22,471 nucleotides of DNA from Nitrosotalea sp. Lineage in GTDB: Archaea > Thermoproteota > Nitrososphaeria > Nitrososphaerales > Nitrosopumilaceae. Positions 1 through 7,060 of the stretch are shown one piece after another (position 1 is the first letter of the stretch; every line of letters begins with the position of its first letter). The notes beneath the pieces are model-generated. The model saw only the letters and a program-made list of their open reading frames with translations, was not told the origin of the DNA and did no database searches. Position numbers and translations under genes: made by a program. The stretch spans positions 1 to 22,471 of the forward strand of contig JAJPEA010000008.1 in NCBI GenBank assembly GCA_023252335.1. The letters run 5' to 3'.

Positions 1-303
1 TCTGTTTCTATTTTTTGTCATCTAAAAACAATTAGAACTATTAATTGCGGGGAGGGTCTACAAAAATCCAGAAAACCTTGAAGGAATCTCTGTAGACCGA
101 TCTACAGAGTGCATCATTTTATCTAAATATTTACTATAGTTTTTTTGATCAATACATATCCAGCTTGTCCACTACGCGATCTCTTAAGCGATCAATGATA
201 TCATATAAAATAATTTATTTTTTATTTTACTCCTATTTGCCAAGTAAGGACACAAAATCTATTTGGAACATGGACATATTAGACAAAAACAATTCATGCC
301 TCA
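1..303. other. Non-coding region upstream of the phosphoesterase
   Basis: No convincing gene is visible here. A 74-codon open frame at 165-389 runs into the phosphoesterase gene in another frame and looks like chance. The stretch holds a short G-rich run near 49-56, the inverted repeat at 88-109 described separately, and AT-rich sequence at 195-235 (with TATAAAATAA-like sequence near 202) that could carry a TATA box. A second TATA-like stretch (ACATATTAGA) lies near 273-283, about 25-30 bp before the ATG at 304, and would fit a short leader. Confidence 0.5.
88..109. promoter_or_regulatory. Perfect 9-bp inverted repeat (candidate operator or hairpin)
   Basis: CTCTGTAGA at 88-96 and TCTACAGAG at 101-109 are perfect inverted copies separated by CCGA. 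An overlapping alternative pairing exists between GGTCTAC at 55-61 and GTAGACC at 92-98, so RNA across this region could fold in two exclusive ways. It lies about 195 bp before the phosphoesterase ATG. It resembles, loosely, the palindromes ahead of pstC and pstS. It could be an operator, or the terminator hairpin of a gene left of the window; no T-run follows directly, which weakens the terminator reading. Confidence 0.5.
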
Positions 304-1848
304 ATGACAAAAATTCTAACAGCAACAATCATTGGACTTCTAGTGACTTCTCTCTTTGTGAGCAGCTCAAGCTGGGCTGTTGCAAGTGATACAAAAACAC
401 CGATAAAACATGTGGTTGTGATATTCCAAGAAAATATCTCATATGATCACTATTTCGGTACGTATCCACAAGCATCAATCCATGCAGGTGAGCCAAACTT
501 CACAGCAGCATCAGGTACTCCAAATGCTAATGGCTTGACTTCAGAACTACTTACACACAATCCAAACTTGTACAACCCATTCCGTCTAGATAGAACACAA
601 GCAATAACTTGTGATGAAGATCATAACTATCTTGATGAACAAAAGGCCTACGACGGCGGGCTATTGGATATGTTTGTACAAAAAACAGGAATAGGTGAAG
701 TAGATGACAATACAGCTCTTGGCCACACAATCGTATGTCCTACAAAAACAAATTCTACTAGTGGTAACCTGACTATGGGTTATTATGATGGAAATACGGT
801 AACTGGCCTCTGGAATTATGCCCAAAACTTTGCTATGAGTGACAACTCGTATGATACAGAGTTTGGACCATCAACTCCTGGCGCAATTGATCTCATCTCA
901 GGCGATACAAGTGGAGCTACTAATGGAAATATTGCTGGCGGTGCAGTTATCGGTGATCCTGATCCAGCATTTGATGACTGTTCAGGCTCAACAACAATTT
1001 CCATGACTGGGAAAAATGTTGGTGATGTTCTAAACAAACAAGGTATTACATGGGGCTGGTTCGAAGGCGGATTCAAGCCTACTTCGACAAATAATGGCAA
1101 AGCAGTATGTGGTGCAACTACTCCAAGAACAGCTACAGACCATGCTCTAGTTGCAGCATATAGTGCACACCATGAACCATTCCAATACTACATGTCTACC
1201 TCAAACCCACATCATCTTCCACCAACATCTGTAAGCATGATAGGATACACAGATCAAGCAAATCATCAGTATGACCTAAGCGACTTTTGGAATGCAGTAA
1301 ACTCTGGTAACATGCCAGCAGTAAGTTATCTAAAAGCAGCAAGGGCACAAGATGGACATCCAGGAAACTCAGATCCACTTGACGAGCAAGTATTTCTAGT
1401 TAATACAATCAACAAACTAGAACAAACTCCCGAGTGGTCAAGTACTGCAGTGTTCTTGTTGTACGATGATTCTGATGGCTGGTATGACCATGCACAACCA
1501 CCAATTGTAAATCATTCAAATGATCCAGTAAATGACGCTGCAATTTGTGCAGGTCATCCTGTACTTGGTGATCAAAATGATAGGTGTGGTTATGGTCCAC
1601 GACAACCATTGCTTGTAATGTCACCATATGCAAAATCCAACTTCATATCTCATGAAGTATCGGATCAAACATCGACACTAAAGTTCATTCTTGACAACTG
1701 GCACCTAAACCTTGATGATAATGCATCATTTGTTAACAGTGCTGGCTCATTGGATGGCATGTTCGATTTTGGTAAAAATCATACTGCTCCACAAGTATAT
1801 CTGGACAATATGACTGGTGAAATAACATCTATCGTACCTACGCACTAA
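304..1848 (+). CDS. Secreted phosphoesterase, phospholipase C / acid phosphatase (AcpA) family
   Basis: This 514-residue protein belongs to the phosphoesterase family that includes bacterial phospholipase C and AcpA acid phosphatase. The N-terminus has a signal peptide: Lys3, a hydrophobic stretch at about 5-20, and likely cleavage after Ala-Val-Ala near residue 27. Family motifs follow: FQENISYDHYFG at 41-52 (metal-binding Glu/Asn region), FGPSTPG at 187-193 with Ser190 the likely nucleophile by family analogy, a His-rich NPHH segment near 303, YDDSDGWYDH at 387-396 (metal-binding Asp/His), and a GYGPRQP stretch followed by SPYAK near 433-445. No C-terminal membrane anchor is seen, so it is probably released or held by other means. 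The expected role is hydrolysis of organic phosphate esters outside the cell to supply phosphate to the Pst system encoded downstream. The exact substrate (phospholipid or phosphomonoester) cannot be told. The start is the ATG that gives a full signal peptide. Confidence 0.85.
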   Translation: MTKILTATIIGLLVTSLFVSSSSWAVASDTKTPIKHVVVIFQENISYDHYFGTYPQASIHAGEPNFTAASGTPNANGLTSELLTHNPNLYNPFRLDRTQAITCDEDHNYLDEQKAYDGGLLDMFVQKTGIGEVDDNTALGHTIVCPTKTNSTSGNLTMGYYDGNTVTGLWNYAQNFAMSDNSYDTEFGPSTPGAIDLISGDTSGATNGNIAGGAVIGDPDPAFDDCSGSTTISMTGKNVGDVLNKQGITWGWFEGGFKPTSTNNGKAVCGATTPRTATDHALVAAYSAHHEPFQYYMSTSNPHHLPPTSVSMIGYTDQANHQYDLSDFWNAVNSGNMPAVSYLKAARAQDGHPGNSDPLDEQVFLVNTINKLEQTPEWSSTAVFLLYDDSDGWYDHAQPPIVNHSNDPVNDAAICAGHPVLGDQNDRCGYGPRQPLLVMSPYAKSNFISHEVSDQTSTLKFILDNWHLNLDDNASFVNSAGSLDGMFDFGKNHTAPQVYLDNMTGEITSIVPTH

Positions 1849-1849
1849 A

Positions 1850-1868
1850 CTCTCCTCTTTTATTTTTG
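1850..1868 (+). terminator. T-rich archaeal-type terminator after the phosphoesterase
   Basis: A pyrimidine-rich tract (CTCTCCTCTTTTATTTTTG) starts directly after the stop codon. Archaeal RNA polymerase commonly terminates at oligo-T tracts without a hairpin, so this is a plausible terminator. Confidence 0.45.
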
Positions 1869-2096
1869 TAACAAATAACTATGATGTCTAATGTCTATAT
1901 GATTTTCGCATGTGTTTTACTTATAATTTTTCTATCTATTCTGATATTACATGATAATATGTTACATCTGCGAACATCCTATTTCAATGGACTGTCAACA
2001 TCAAAACAATTTAAAAACAAATGATCAAAAAATAGATCATGAAGCCTTGGGATGTCTGTGTACCTGTCATGTCAAATCAACCGTACTCTTTAATTG

Positions 2097-2148
2097 ATAT
2101 AGATTTAGGAAATATAATGTCGTAATCTATATTGTTCTATGAAGAATC
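2097..2148. promoter_or_regulatory. Inverted half-sites and TTCTATGAAGAA element upstream of the histidine kinase
   Basis: ATATAGATT at 2097-2105 and AATCTATAT at 2124-2132 form a perfect 9-bp inverted repeat with an 18-nt spacer. The same two 9-mers, fused and overlapping, make up the centre of the pstS palindrome at 14634-14651. Two bases further on is GTTCTATGAAGAATC (2134-2148), which matches 12 of 14 positions of the palindrome GTTCTATGTAGAAC in front of pstC (11184-11197). The cluster ends about 110 bp before the kinase start and is a candidate operator. Confidence 0.4.
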
Positions 2149-2260
2149 GTATTACATATAGACGCAATTGAAATAATTACAAACGTCATCGAATTATGAT
2201 TTCTAATGGTATTGTATCTAGGTTATAGCATAGTTTCATGTCTTATGGTGTAATTGACAC

Positions 2261-4342
2261 TTGAAACCACTTCAAATTATTACCCTTATTTCGATATCTA
2301 CGCTAGCTTTAGTTCTTTTCATTACATTTTATGCACAAGAACAACTAAAACAAGAAACACGAATCATTGATACTGATAGGATAATTTCGCTCAAGCAGAT
2401 TGCATCTACCACCGAACTGAGATTTTCAGAGGCCACCAAAGTTTTGCAGACATTGAGTAGAGTTACTACTGTGACAGATCCAAGATATGTTTCGCTTGTT
2501 GATAAAAACCTACATGGGGTACCTGAAAAGAACGCAACTAATGAGAGAAACTTGTTTACAAAAACTCTACAAACGTATGAAGACTTTGAGAGTATTACAC
2601 ATGTTCTACCTAATGGAGATATCTATCTGAAAGAGCCATACTCATTCCAAAAAAATAACCCAGTTTCGAATTATGATAACGCAACATGGTTCATAATAAT
2701 GTCTTCTACTCTTGACACATACGTAAGCTCCATAACAACATCAGATGTGACTGGTAAAAAAATTGCAATAATGGGAGTTCCAATTTTCTCTCAACGTGGA
2801 GACTTTTCAGGCTTTCTAACAGGTGAGATTGCTCTATCTACTTTGCAAAGTAAGCTCTCAAGCGTACAATCGTATCCTAATGGAAAATTTTTGATAATAG
2901 ATGATGAAAGAACCATAGTGGCATCATCAGATAATGACACCTCTTCTTATCTTAATCTTAGTTCAATTTCTGCTTCATTATCTGGAGGTTCTGGAACATC
3001 TATTGAAGAAGTAAATGGGACAAAAATGTACGTGTCATATTATCCGTTGTATATCACTGGTTCAAGTCCTTGGGCAATTGTTTTGATGCAACCATACAAT
3101 GACGCATTCAATGAAGTTAATTCGTCTATACAAGAATCTGAAACACTGATAATTACAATATTGCTTGTTGCATCAATTTCATCTTTTTTTGTTGTTAAAT
3201 CATTTCGAACTCAACATAATCTTGCAATGAAACTCAAAGAATCTAATGTCATCCTTGAAAAATCACAGAAAGAACTAGAAGCAAACCAAGTCATAATACA
3301 AGACTATCTGGAAGAAATTTCCAAAATAAAAAATGCACTATACCAATCTGCTATAGTTGCAATAACTGACAGAAATGGCACCATAATAGAAGCAAATGAA
3401 AATCTTTGCATAATATCAAAATATTCACTCAAAGATCTAATAGGTGAAAACCACAGTATTCTCAAATCTGGGTATCATACAGAGCAGTTCTACTTGGAAC
3501 TGTGGCAGACTATATCTAATGGAAAAATATGGCAGGGTGAATTCAAAAATAGAGCAAAAGATGGTTCATTTTACTGGTCAAAGACCATTATTATTCCACA
3601 TCTCAAAGATGATGAAATCACGGAATATGTCTCAATTGGGATTGATATAACACGGGAGAAAGAATTACTGGCAAGACTAGATAATTCTCAAAAATTGGCT
3701 ACTATAGGTGAGTTGTCTGCACGGGTTGCACATGATATTCGTAATCCTCTCTCAATAATTAAAAATAATTTTGAGTTATTGCAATACAAAGATCCTAAAT
3801 TTGCAAACAAACACAAAGATGCACTTGAAAGAATCAAAAGGGCAATACTGAGAATAACTCATCAAGTAGATAATGTGTTAGACTATGTCAGACCACCGAC
3901 ATTAACACTAAAACGTGAAAATCTCCATGCTATAACAAAATCTGCAATTGAAAAAATAGAAATTCCTGACGGGATAAAAGTGAATTATTTCAAAAAAGAT
4001 GTCTTTCTTATCTGTGATTATTTTAAGATTGAAGTTGTGTTGATTAACATTATAACTAATGCAATTCAGGCAATGGGATTGCAAGGTGAGCTAGATATAA
4101 CATGCGATGTACATGAAAACAACCTAGTAATGGAAATTAGCGATACTGGACCTGGAATTCCAGAAAATATTCTACCAAAAATATTTGATCCATTGTTTAC
4201 CACAAAACAAATTGGTACTGGTCTTGGATTATCAAGTTGCAAGTCTATTATAGAATATCATGATGGAAAAATCAGTGTTAAATCTAAAATAGGTTCTGGT
4301 ACTAGTTTTATTATAGTTCTACCACTTGACTTGAAAAAATAA
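2261..4342 (+). CDS. Membrane sensor histidine kinase (Cache-like sensor, PAS, HisKA, HATPase)
   Basis: This 693-residue protein has a transmembrane helix at about 5-24, an extracytoplasmic region of about 270 residues that looks like a double-Cache sensor, a second helix at about 296-314, a coiled-coil linker (about 320-360), a PAS domain (about 361-470), and a kinase core. The H-box has the phospho-accepting His491 in HDIRNP; the N-box is NIITNAIQAMG from Asn596; the G1 box DTGPGIP starts at Asp628; and the G2 box GTGLGLSS starts at Gly652. All core motifs are intact. No response regulator gene lies beside it, so it is an orphan kinase, as is common in Nitrososphaerota. The start is a TTG: an in-frame TGA ends 3 nt upstream, and only this start keeps the full first membrane helix. 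Its place between a secreted phosphoesterase and the polyphosphate/Pst genes makes a role in phosphate sensing possible, but the ligand is unknown. Confidence 0.9.
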   Translation: MKPLQIITLISISTLALVLFITFYAQEQLKQETRIIDTDRIISLKQIASTTELRFSEATKVLQTLSRVTTVTDPRYVSLVDKNLHGVPEKNATNERNLFTKTLQTYEDFESITHVLPNGDIYLKEPYSFQKNNPVSNYDNATWFIIMSSTLDTYVSSITTSDVTGKKIAIMGVPIFSQRGDFSGFLTGEIALSTLQSKLSSVQSYPNGKFLIIDDERTIVASSDNDTSSYLNLSSISASLSGGSGTSIEEVNGTKMYVSYYPLYITGSSPWAIVLMQPYNDAFNEVNSSIQESETLIITILLVASISSFFVVKSFRTQHNLAMKLKESNVILEKSQKELEANQVIIQDYLEEISKIKNALYQSAIVAITDRNGTIIEANENLCIISKYSLKDLIGENHSILKSGYHTEQFYLELWQTISNGKIWQGEFKNRAKDGSFYWSKTIIIPHLKDDEITEYVSIGIDITREKELLARLDNSQKLATIGELSARVAHDIRNPLSIIKNNFELLQYKDPKFANKHKDALERIKRAILRITHQVDNVLDYVRPPTLTLKRENLHAITKSAIEKIEIPDGIKVNYFKKDVFLICDYFKIEVVLINIITNAIQAMGLQGELDITCDVHENNLVMEISDTGPGIPENILPKIFDPLFTTKQIGTGLGLSSCKSIIEYHDGKISVKSKIGSGTSFIIVLPLDLKK

Positions 4343-4363
4343 TTTACTTGATTTGTAATTATT

Positions 4364-4765
4364 CTACTGGACCAATTCTACTTTTCTTATACTGTTCATC
4401 TTTTCTAAGATGTTATTTTTGAGTTGGATTGGATTCAAACTGGGTCTTGAAACTACTAAAATAACATAGTTGGCAAATTCAAATGAAAGTGTAGTAAATC
4501 TCTCCCTTTCTAGAATTGAACTCTTTACTTTACCAAACTCATCATCATGATCCCTATTCATTGAAGTCTGAAGAACACATTGCATGAAGAACATCTCTCT
4601 TTTTTGTATGGTCAAAGCCTTGTCAATTCCTTCTTCTCTAGTTTTGATTTCAATGACTCTACCTTTGTGGTTTAGCACTGCAACTAATTCTATGTCCTTG
4701 TCTAGATTGGCAATGTCACTACACAGTGCATCAAACCCAAAATGATTATCATGTATTATTGACAT
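4364..4765 (-). CDS. Small DUF6659-like protein
   Basis: This protein of 133 residues (from ATG at 4765) resembles the small DUF6659-type family frequent in Nitrososphaerota, from the pattern FDALCSDIANLDKDIELVAVLNHKGRVIE near its N-terminus followed by an alternating beta/alpha region. That assignment is from memory. A TTG at 4786 would add seven residues (140 in total); the ATG is preferred because the typical family start lies a few residues before FDALC. The fold may be roadblock/profilin-like, but the function is unknown. It converges on the histidine kinase gene with only 21 bp between stop codons. No membrane segment or catalytic motif is visible. Confidence 0.65.
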   Translation of the reverse strand: MSIIHDNHFGFDALCSDIANLDKDIELVAVLNHKGRVIEIKTREEGIDKALTIQKREMFFMQCVLQTSMNRDHDDEFGKVKSSILERERFTTLSFEFANYVILVVSRPSLNPIQLKNNILEKMNSIRKVELVQ

Positions 4766-4825
4766 GATAATGAAATGTATTGGCAACTCAAAAGGATGTG
4801 CCGTATAGACTGTTATTGCTTATGA

Positions 4826-4839
4826 TGTCTATATAGAAA
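4826..4839. promoter_or_regulatory. TCTATATAGA palindrome in the divergent 4.8-kb promoter region
   Basis: A perfect 10-bp palindrome TCTATATAGA lies at 4828-4837, between the DUF6659-like gene (minus) and the monooxygenase-fold gene (plus). It has the same core as the elements at 6919-6926, 11197-11204 and 14634-14651. It could be part of the same operator family, or simply a TATA element for the minus-strand gene. Confidence 0.35.
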
Positions 4840-4956
4840 ATATGAGACTATGTGCTGTTTATTCTTCAAATCAATACCAAGTTTGATCATTGAAGAGTTG
4901 AAAATACAATCAAGTTTTTATTTATCAGGGTACTAATTATTTTTTAGGCAAGTGCA

Positions 4957-5319
4957 ATGGCAGAACAAATTACAATTCTAGTGCAATATAAAATAAAAAA
5001 GAAAAAACTTGCCAAAGCAACTAGTGCCATATTGGAGTATGTGGAGGCAGTTAAAAAGAATGAACCGGGAACAACAGAATACAAAGTGTTTCAAGATGGA
5101 GATGATCGTACTTTATTCATACACGTCATGTCTTTTGTAGACAAGGCTGCAAAAAAGACACATGAAAAAAGTGAACATCTAAAAAAGTTGAAAAAAATAT
5201 TGGTTCCAATCTCAAAAGGAAAATCTGTGTATACTAGTATGGTTCCAGTACAACCTCCTACGCCTCAGGAATATGCTGAGGAAATTACGAAGGACATGTC
5301 GTCACACGAACCAATCTAG
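4957..5319 (+). CDS. Antibiotic-biosynthesis-monooxygenase (ABM) fold small protein
   Basis: This 120-residue protein has the pattern of the ABM / dimeric alpha-beta-barrel family: an N-terminal strand ITILVQYKI, a helix rich in Lys and Ala, the conserved turn EPGTTEYKVFQD near residues 36-47, a strand LFIHVMSFVD, then a helix with HEKSEHLKKL near 70-80 and a last strand. About 25 residues after the domain are Pro/Glu-rich and likely disordered. Members include quinol monooxygenases, heme-degrading enzymes and many proteins of unknown role; the substrate here is unknown. The ATG at 4957 follows a T-rich TATA-like stretch around 4915-4926. It stands alone and has no evident link to phosphate. 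Confidence 0.7.
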   Translation: MAEQITILVQYKIKKKKLAKATSAILEYVEAVKKNEPGTTEYKVFQDGDDRTLFIHVMSFVDKAAKKTHEKSEHLKKLKKILVPISKGKSVYTSMVPVQPPTPQEYAEEITKDMSSHEPI

Positions 5320-5338
5320 TGAATCTAATTCATTTTGT

Positions 5339-5357
5339 ATTGTAATAATTTTACAAT
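5339..5357. terminator. Hairpin between convergent genes (candidate bidirectional terminator)
   Basis: ATTGTAA (5339-5345) and TTACAAT (5351-5357) form a perfect 7-bp inverted repeat with a 5-nt loop. It lies between the stop of the ABM gene and the stop of the minus-strand TMK-like gene. The stem is AT-rich and weak, and T-rich sequence follows on the plus strand, so terminator activity is plausible but unproven. Confidence 0.35.
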
Positions 5358-5404
5358 AATTTCTGATCATTACTTGTGTGAATTTTATATGATATCTTAA
5401 ATCA

Positions 5405-6133
5405 CTAGTGACCTATACGTTGTAGAAAAGCATCAATTCTTTTCTGCAGATCATTGTGTATTTCTGGCACTGTCCTGTTTCCATTAATTTCTATCAGCCC
5501 ATATTTTTTTTGCATCGCATGAAACTCTTGTGAAATTCTTTTTTGGTAAATTAAAAATGACTCGTACATGTCTTCTGATAGACCCATATCTGCTCCTGAT
5601 TCATAATGGTCCAGTGTAGAATTTTTCTGGAATACTCTGTGTATCAATACTGATGGTTCTACATCTAGATAAAATACAATGTCCGGTTTTATGGCAAAGC
5701 CATACAGATTGTGACACCATGTTCTGTCAAGTCCTCTTACCAAGTTTCTTGCTATGAGGGTGTAGATGTACCTGTCCGCAAGTACAATGTAACCTGCCTG
5801 TAATGCGGGTATTATCTTGTATTCGAATTGGTCTGCAAAGTCTGCTGCATAGTATAATGCTAGGGTTTTTCTTCCTAGGTTATAGTCTCTTTTTGCTTCC
5901 AATATTCCCCTGCCTACGAGTTCTGATCTTTTAAGGCCTGTATTGAGCACAGCGTGGCCATCTGCCTCTAATCTAGTTGTAATCTCTTGAATATGCGTAC
6001 TGCGTCCAGATGCATCTGGACCCTCTATTACAATGAGTCTTCCCTTGATCTCTATATCTTGTAAATTCTTTATACCGTGACCATAAAACTCTACAGTTTT
6101 CTTTCCAAGATCTTTGTATTTTGTACGTGTCAT
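5405..6133 (-). CDS. Thymidylate-kinase-like P-loop protein, divergent paralogue with GRST Walker A
   Basis: This 242-residue protein is a P-loop kinase of the thymidylate kinase (TMK) superfamily and a paralogue of the next gene upstream. About 30 extra residues precede the first strand LIVIEG. Its Walker A reads GPDASGRST (near residues 38-46): the universally conserved Lys is Arg. The DRY motif (ADRYIYTLIARN, near 117-128) and the strand FAIKPDIVFYLDV are kept. It lacks the EPGGT motif of true TMKs. It shares with its partner a distinctive region with pattern YE-(S/A)-G-x-D-M-x-L-S-x-D-x-YES, not known to me from classical TMK. The ATG is 3 nt after the partner's stop and is preceded by GGAGAT, so the two are translationally coupled. 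The Lys-to-Arg change suggests reduced or absent catalysis and a regulatory or structural partner role. Automated annotation would call it dTMP kinase; a polyphosphate-related role is proposed here from context. Confidence 0.8.
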   Translation of the reverse strand: MTRTKYKDLGKKTVEFYGHGIKNLQDIEIKGRLIVIEGPDASGRSTHIQEITTRLEADGHAVLNTGLKRSELVGRGILEAKRDYNLGRKTLALYYAADFADQFEYKIIPALQAGYIVLADRYIYTLIARNLVRGLDRTWCHNLYGFAIKPDIVFYLDVEPSVLIHRVFQKNSTLDHYESGADMGLSEDMYESFLIYQKRISQEFHAMQKKYGLIEINGNRTVPEIHNDLQKRIDAFLQRIGH

Positions 6134-6136
6134 TTC

Positions 6137-6814
6137 TTATCTCCTAGTTCTTGTCCTGTTTGTTTGATGACCATCTAAAAGTGGCATGATCTTTTTTCTT
6201 ACAATGTTTTGTTGTTCTTCAATATTTGTTGTCCCATCTATCACTGTAAAACCTTCACGTTCTGCAAGTGAATCATACTGTTCAATTATTCTTCCTTGGA
6301 AAATCCTGTAACTTTCATACTGGTCATTACTCAGATTCATGTCCATGCCAGCTTCGTAATACTTTAGCTTAGGTCTGCCTATCAGAATTCTGTCTACTGC
6401 AATGTCTACTGGAACTTTAAAGTAAAATGCAACATCTGGTTTTACTGCAAAATCGTAAACCTTCTTGACCCATTCAGGATTGCAACCTCTTACAATATCT
6501 CTTGCAAAAGCTGTATACACATATCTATCTGCTAGCACAAAATGACCAGCTCTGAGCAAAGGTGAAATGTTTCTCTCATATCTATCTGCAAAGTCTGTAG
6601 CATGCAACAAACTAAAAGTAGTTGGAGTGAGTAATCCTTTCTTCTTTCCTTTTGATGTAATCTCTTTTACCATTTCTGAAGAATTCCATTCTGATCTAAA
6701 AACGCTGACACCTTTGTATGCAAGCCATTTTTCTAAAAGATGAATCTGAGTTGATTTTCCTGAGCCATCTATGCCTTCAACTATGATTAGTTTACCTCTA
6801 GGTTCTGTCTTCAT
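6137..6814 (-). CDS. Thymidylate-kinase-like P-loop kinase (candidate polyphosphate/nucleotide kinase)
   Basis: This 225-residue protein opens with LIIVEGIDGSGKSTQI (near residues 9-24), an intact Walker A. The DRY motif follows (LADRYVYTAFARDIVRG near 96-112), then the strand FAVKPDVAFYFKV and a lid-like region containing YEAGMDMNLSNDQYESY. True TMKs carry a TREPGGT motif after the first helix and an SxxAYQ motif after DRY; neither is present, so the nucleotide-monophosphate specificity of TMK is doubtful. It is first in a two-gene operon and diverges from the SixA gene over a 246-bp promoter region. Neighbours include Ppx, CHAD and PhoU proteins, and polyphosphate kinase family 2 is itself a TMK-related P-loop fold, so polyphosphate synthesis or use is a reasonable hypothesis. 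A real dTMP kinase is the conservative alternative. Confidence 0.8.
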   Translation of the reverse strand: MKTEPRGKLIIVEGIDGSGKSTQIHLLEKWLAYKGVSVFRSEWNSSEMVKEITSKGKKKGLLTPTTFSLLHATDFADRYERNISPLLRAGHFVLADRYVYTAFARDIVRGCNPEWVKKVYDFAVKPDVAFYFKVPVDIAVDRILIGRPKLKYYEAGMDMNLSNDQYESYRIFQGRIIEQYDSLAEREGFTVIDGTTNIEEQQNIVRKKIMPLLDGHQTNRTRTRR

Positions 6815-6918
6815 CTTGAATCACTATGACGTAAGGCAATTTTAGGTTTTACAGAAGCTACCATGATCTTTCACTTGACATTTGTTTTGTAGGATCAGTA
6901 TGGGATAATGACTATGAT

Positions 6919-6964
6919 CTATATAGTAATTGTAATACTATGAAACATATTAAATCATGGTCGA
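6919..6964. promoter_or_regulatory. Conserved divergent-promoter element (CTATATAG ... ACTATGAAAC ... ATGGTCGA)
   Basis: CTATATAGT at 6919-6927 is followed after 9 nt by ACTATGAAAC (6937-6946), then after exactly 10 nt by ATGGTCGA (6957-6964). The same three blocks occur in the same order and orientation at 11197-11243 between the AbrB-PhoU and pstC genes, with spacers of 10 and 10 nt. The site lies between the TMK-like operon and sixA and is a candidate binding site for a phosphate regulator. Confidence 0.5.
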
Positions 6965-7026
6965 ATTTTTGATATCTGTTTATTTCAAATTAATCATTGG
7001 ATGTTTTGCGCCGTGTTTTCTCTAAC

Positions 7027-7035
7027 TTATAAATA
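7027..7035 (+). promoter_or_regulatory. TATA box for the SixA gene
   Basis: TTATAAATA ends 25 bp before the ATG at 7061, the spacing expected for an archaeal TATA box driving a leaderless or very short-leader transcript. No ribosome binding site is seen before the ATG, which agrees with this. Confidence 0.6.
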
Positions 7036-7060
7036 CATGAAAAATTGATGGTGGTCGTCA

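Larger units (their letters stand above)
1849..2260. other. 412-bp intergenic region before the histidine kinase
   Basis: No gene is visible. From left to right it contains a T-rich terminator-like tract (1850-1868), an inverted repeat ATGATC at 2021-2026 with GATCAT at 2035-2040, a larger inverted repeat at 2097-2132, and a TTCTATGAAGAA-like element at 2134-2148. The last two are listed separately as candidate regulatory sites for the kinase gene that starts at 2261. Confidence 0.5.

Noticed and set aside
165..389. 74-codon open frame over the start of the phosphoesterase
   Set aside because: It overlaps the signal-peptide region of the phosphoesterase in another frame, has low-complexity composition and no recognisable domain.
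816..1633. Three minus-strand open frames inside the phosphoesterase
   Set aside because: They are antisense to a gene with clear family motifs and show His/Leu-rich shadow composition.
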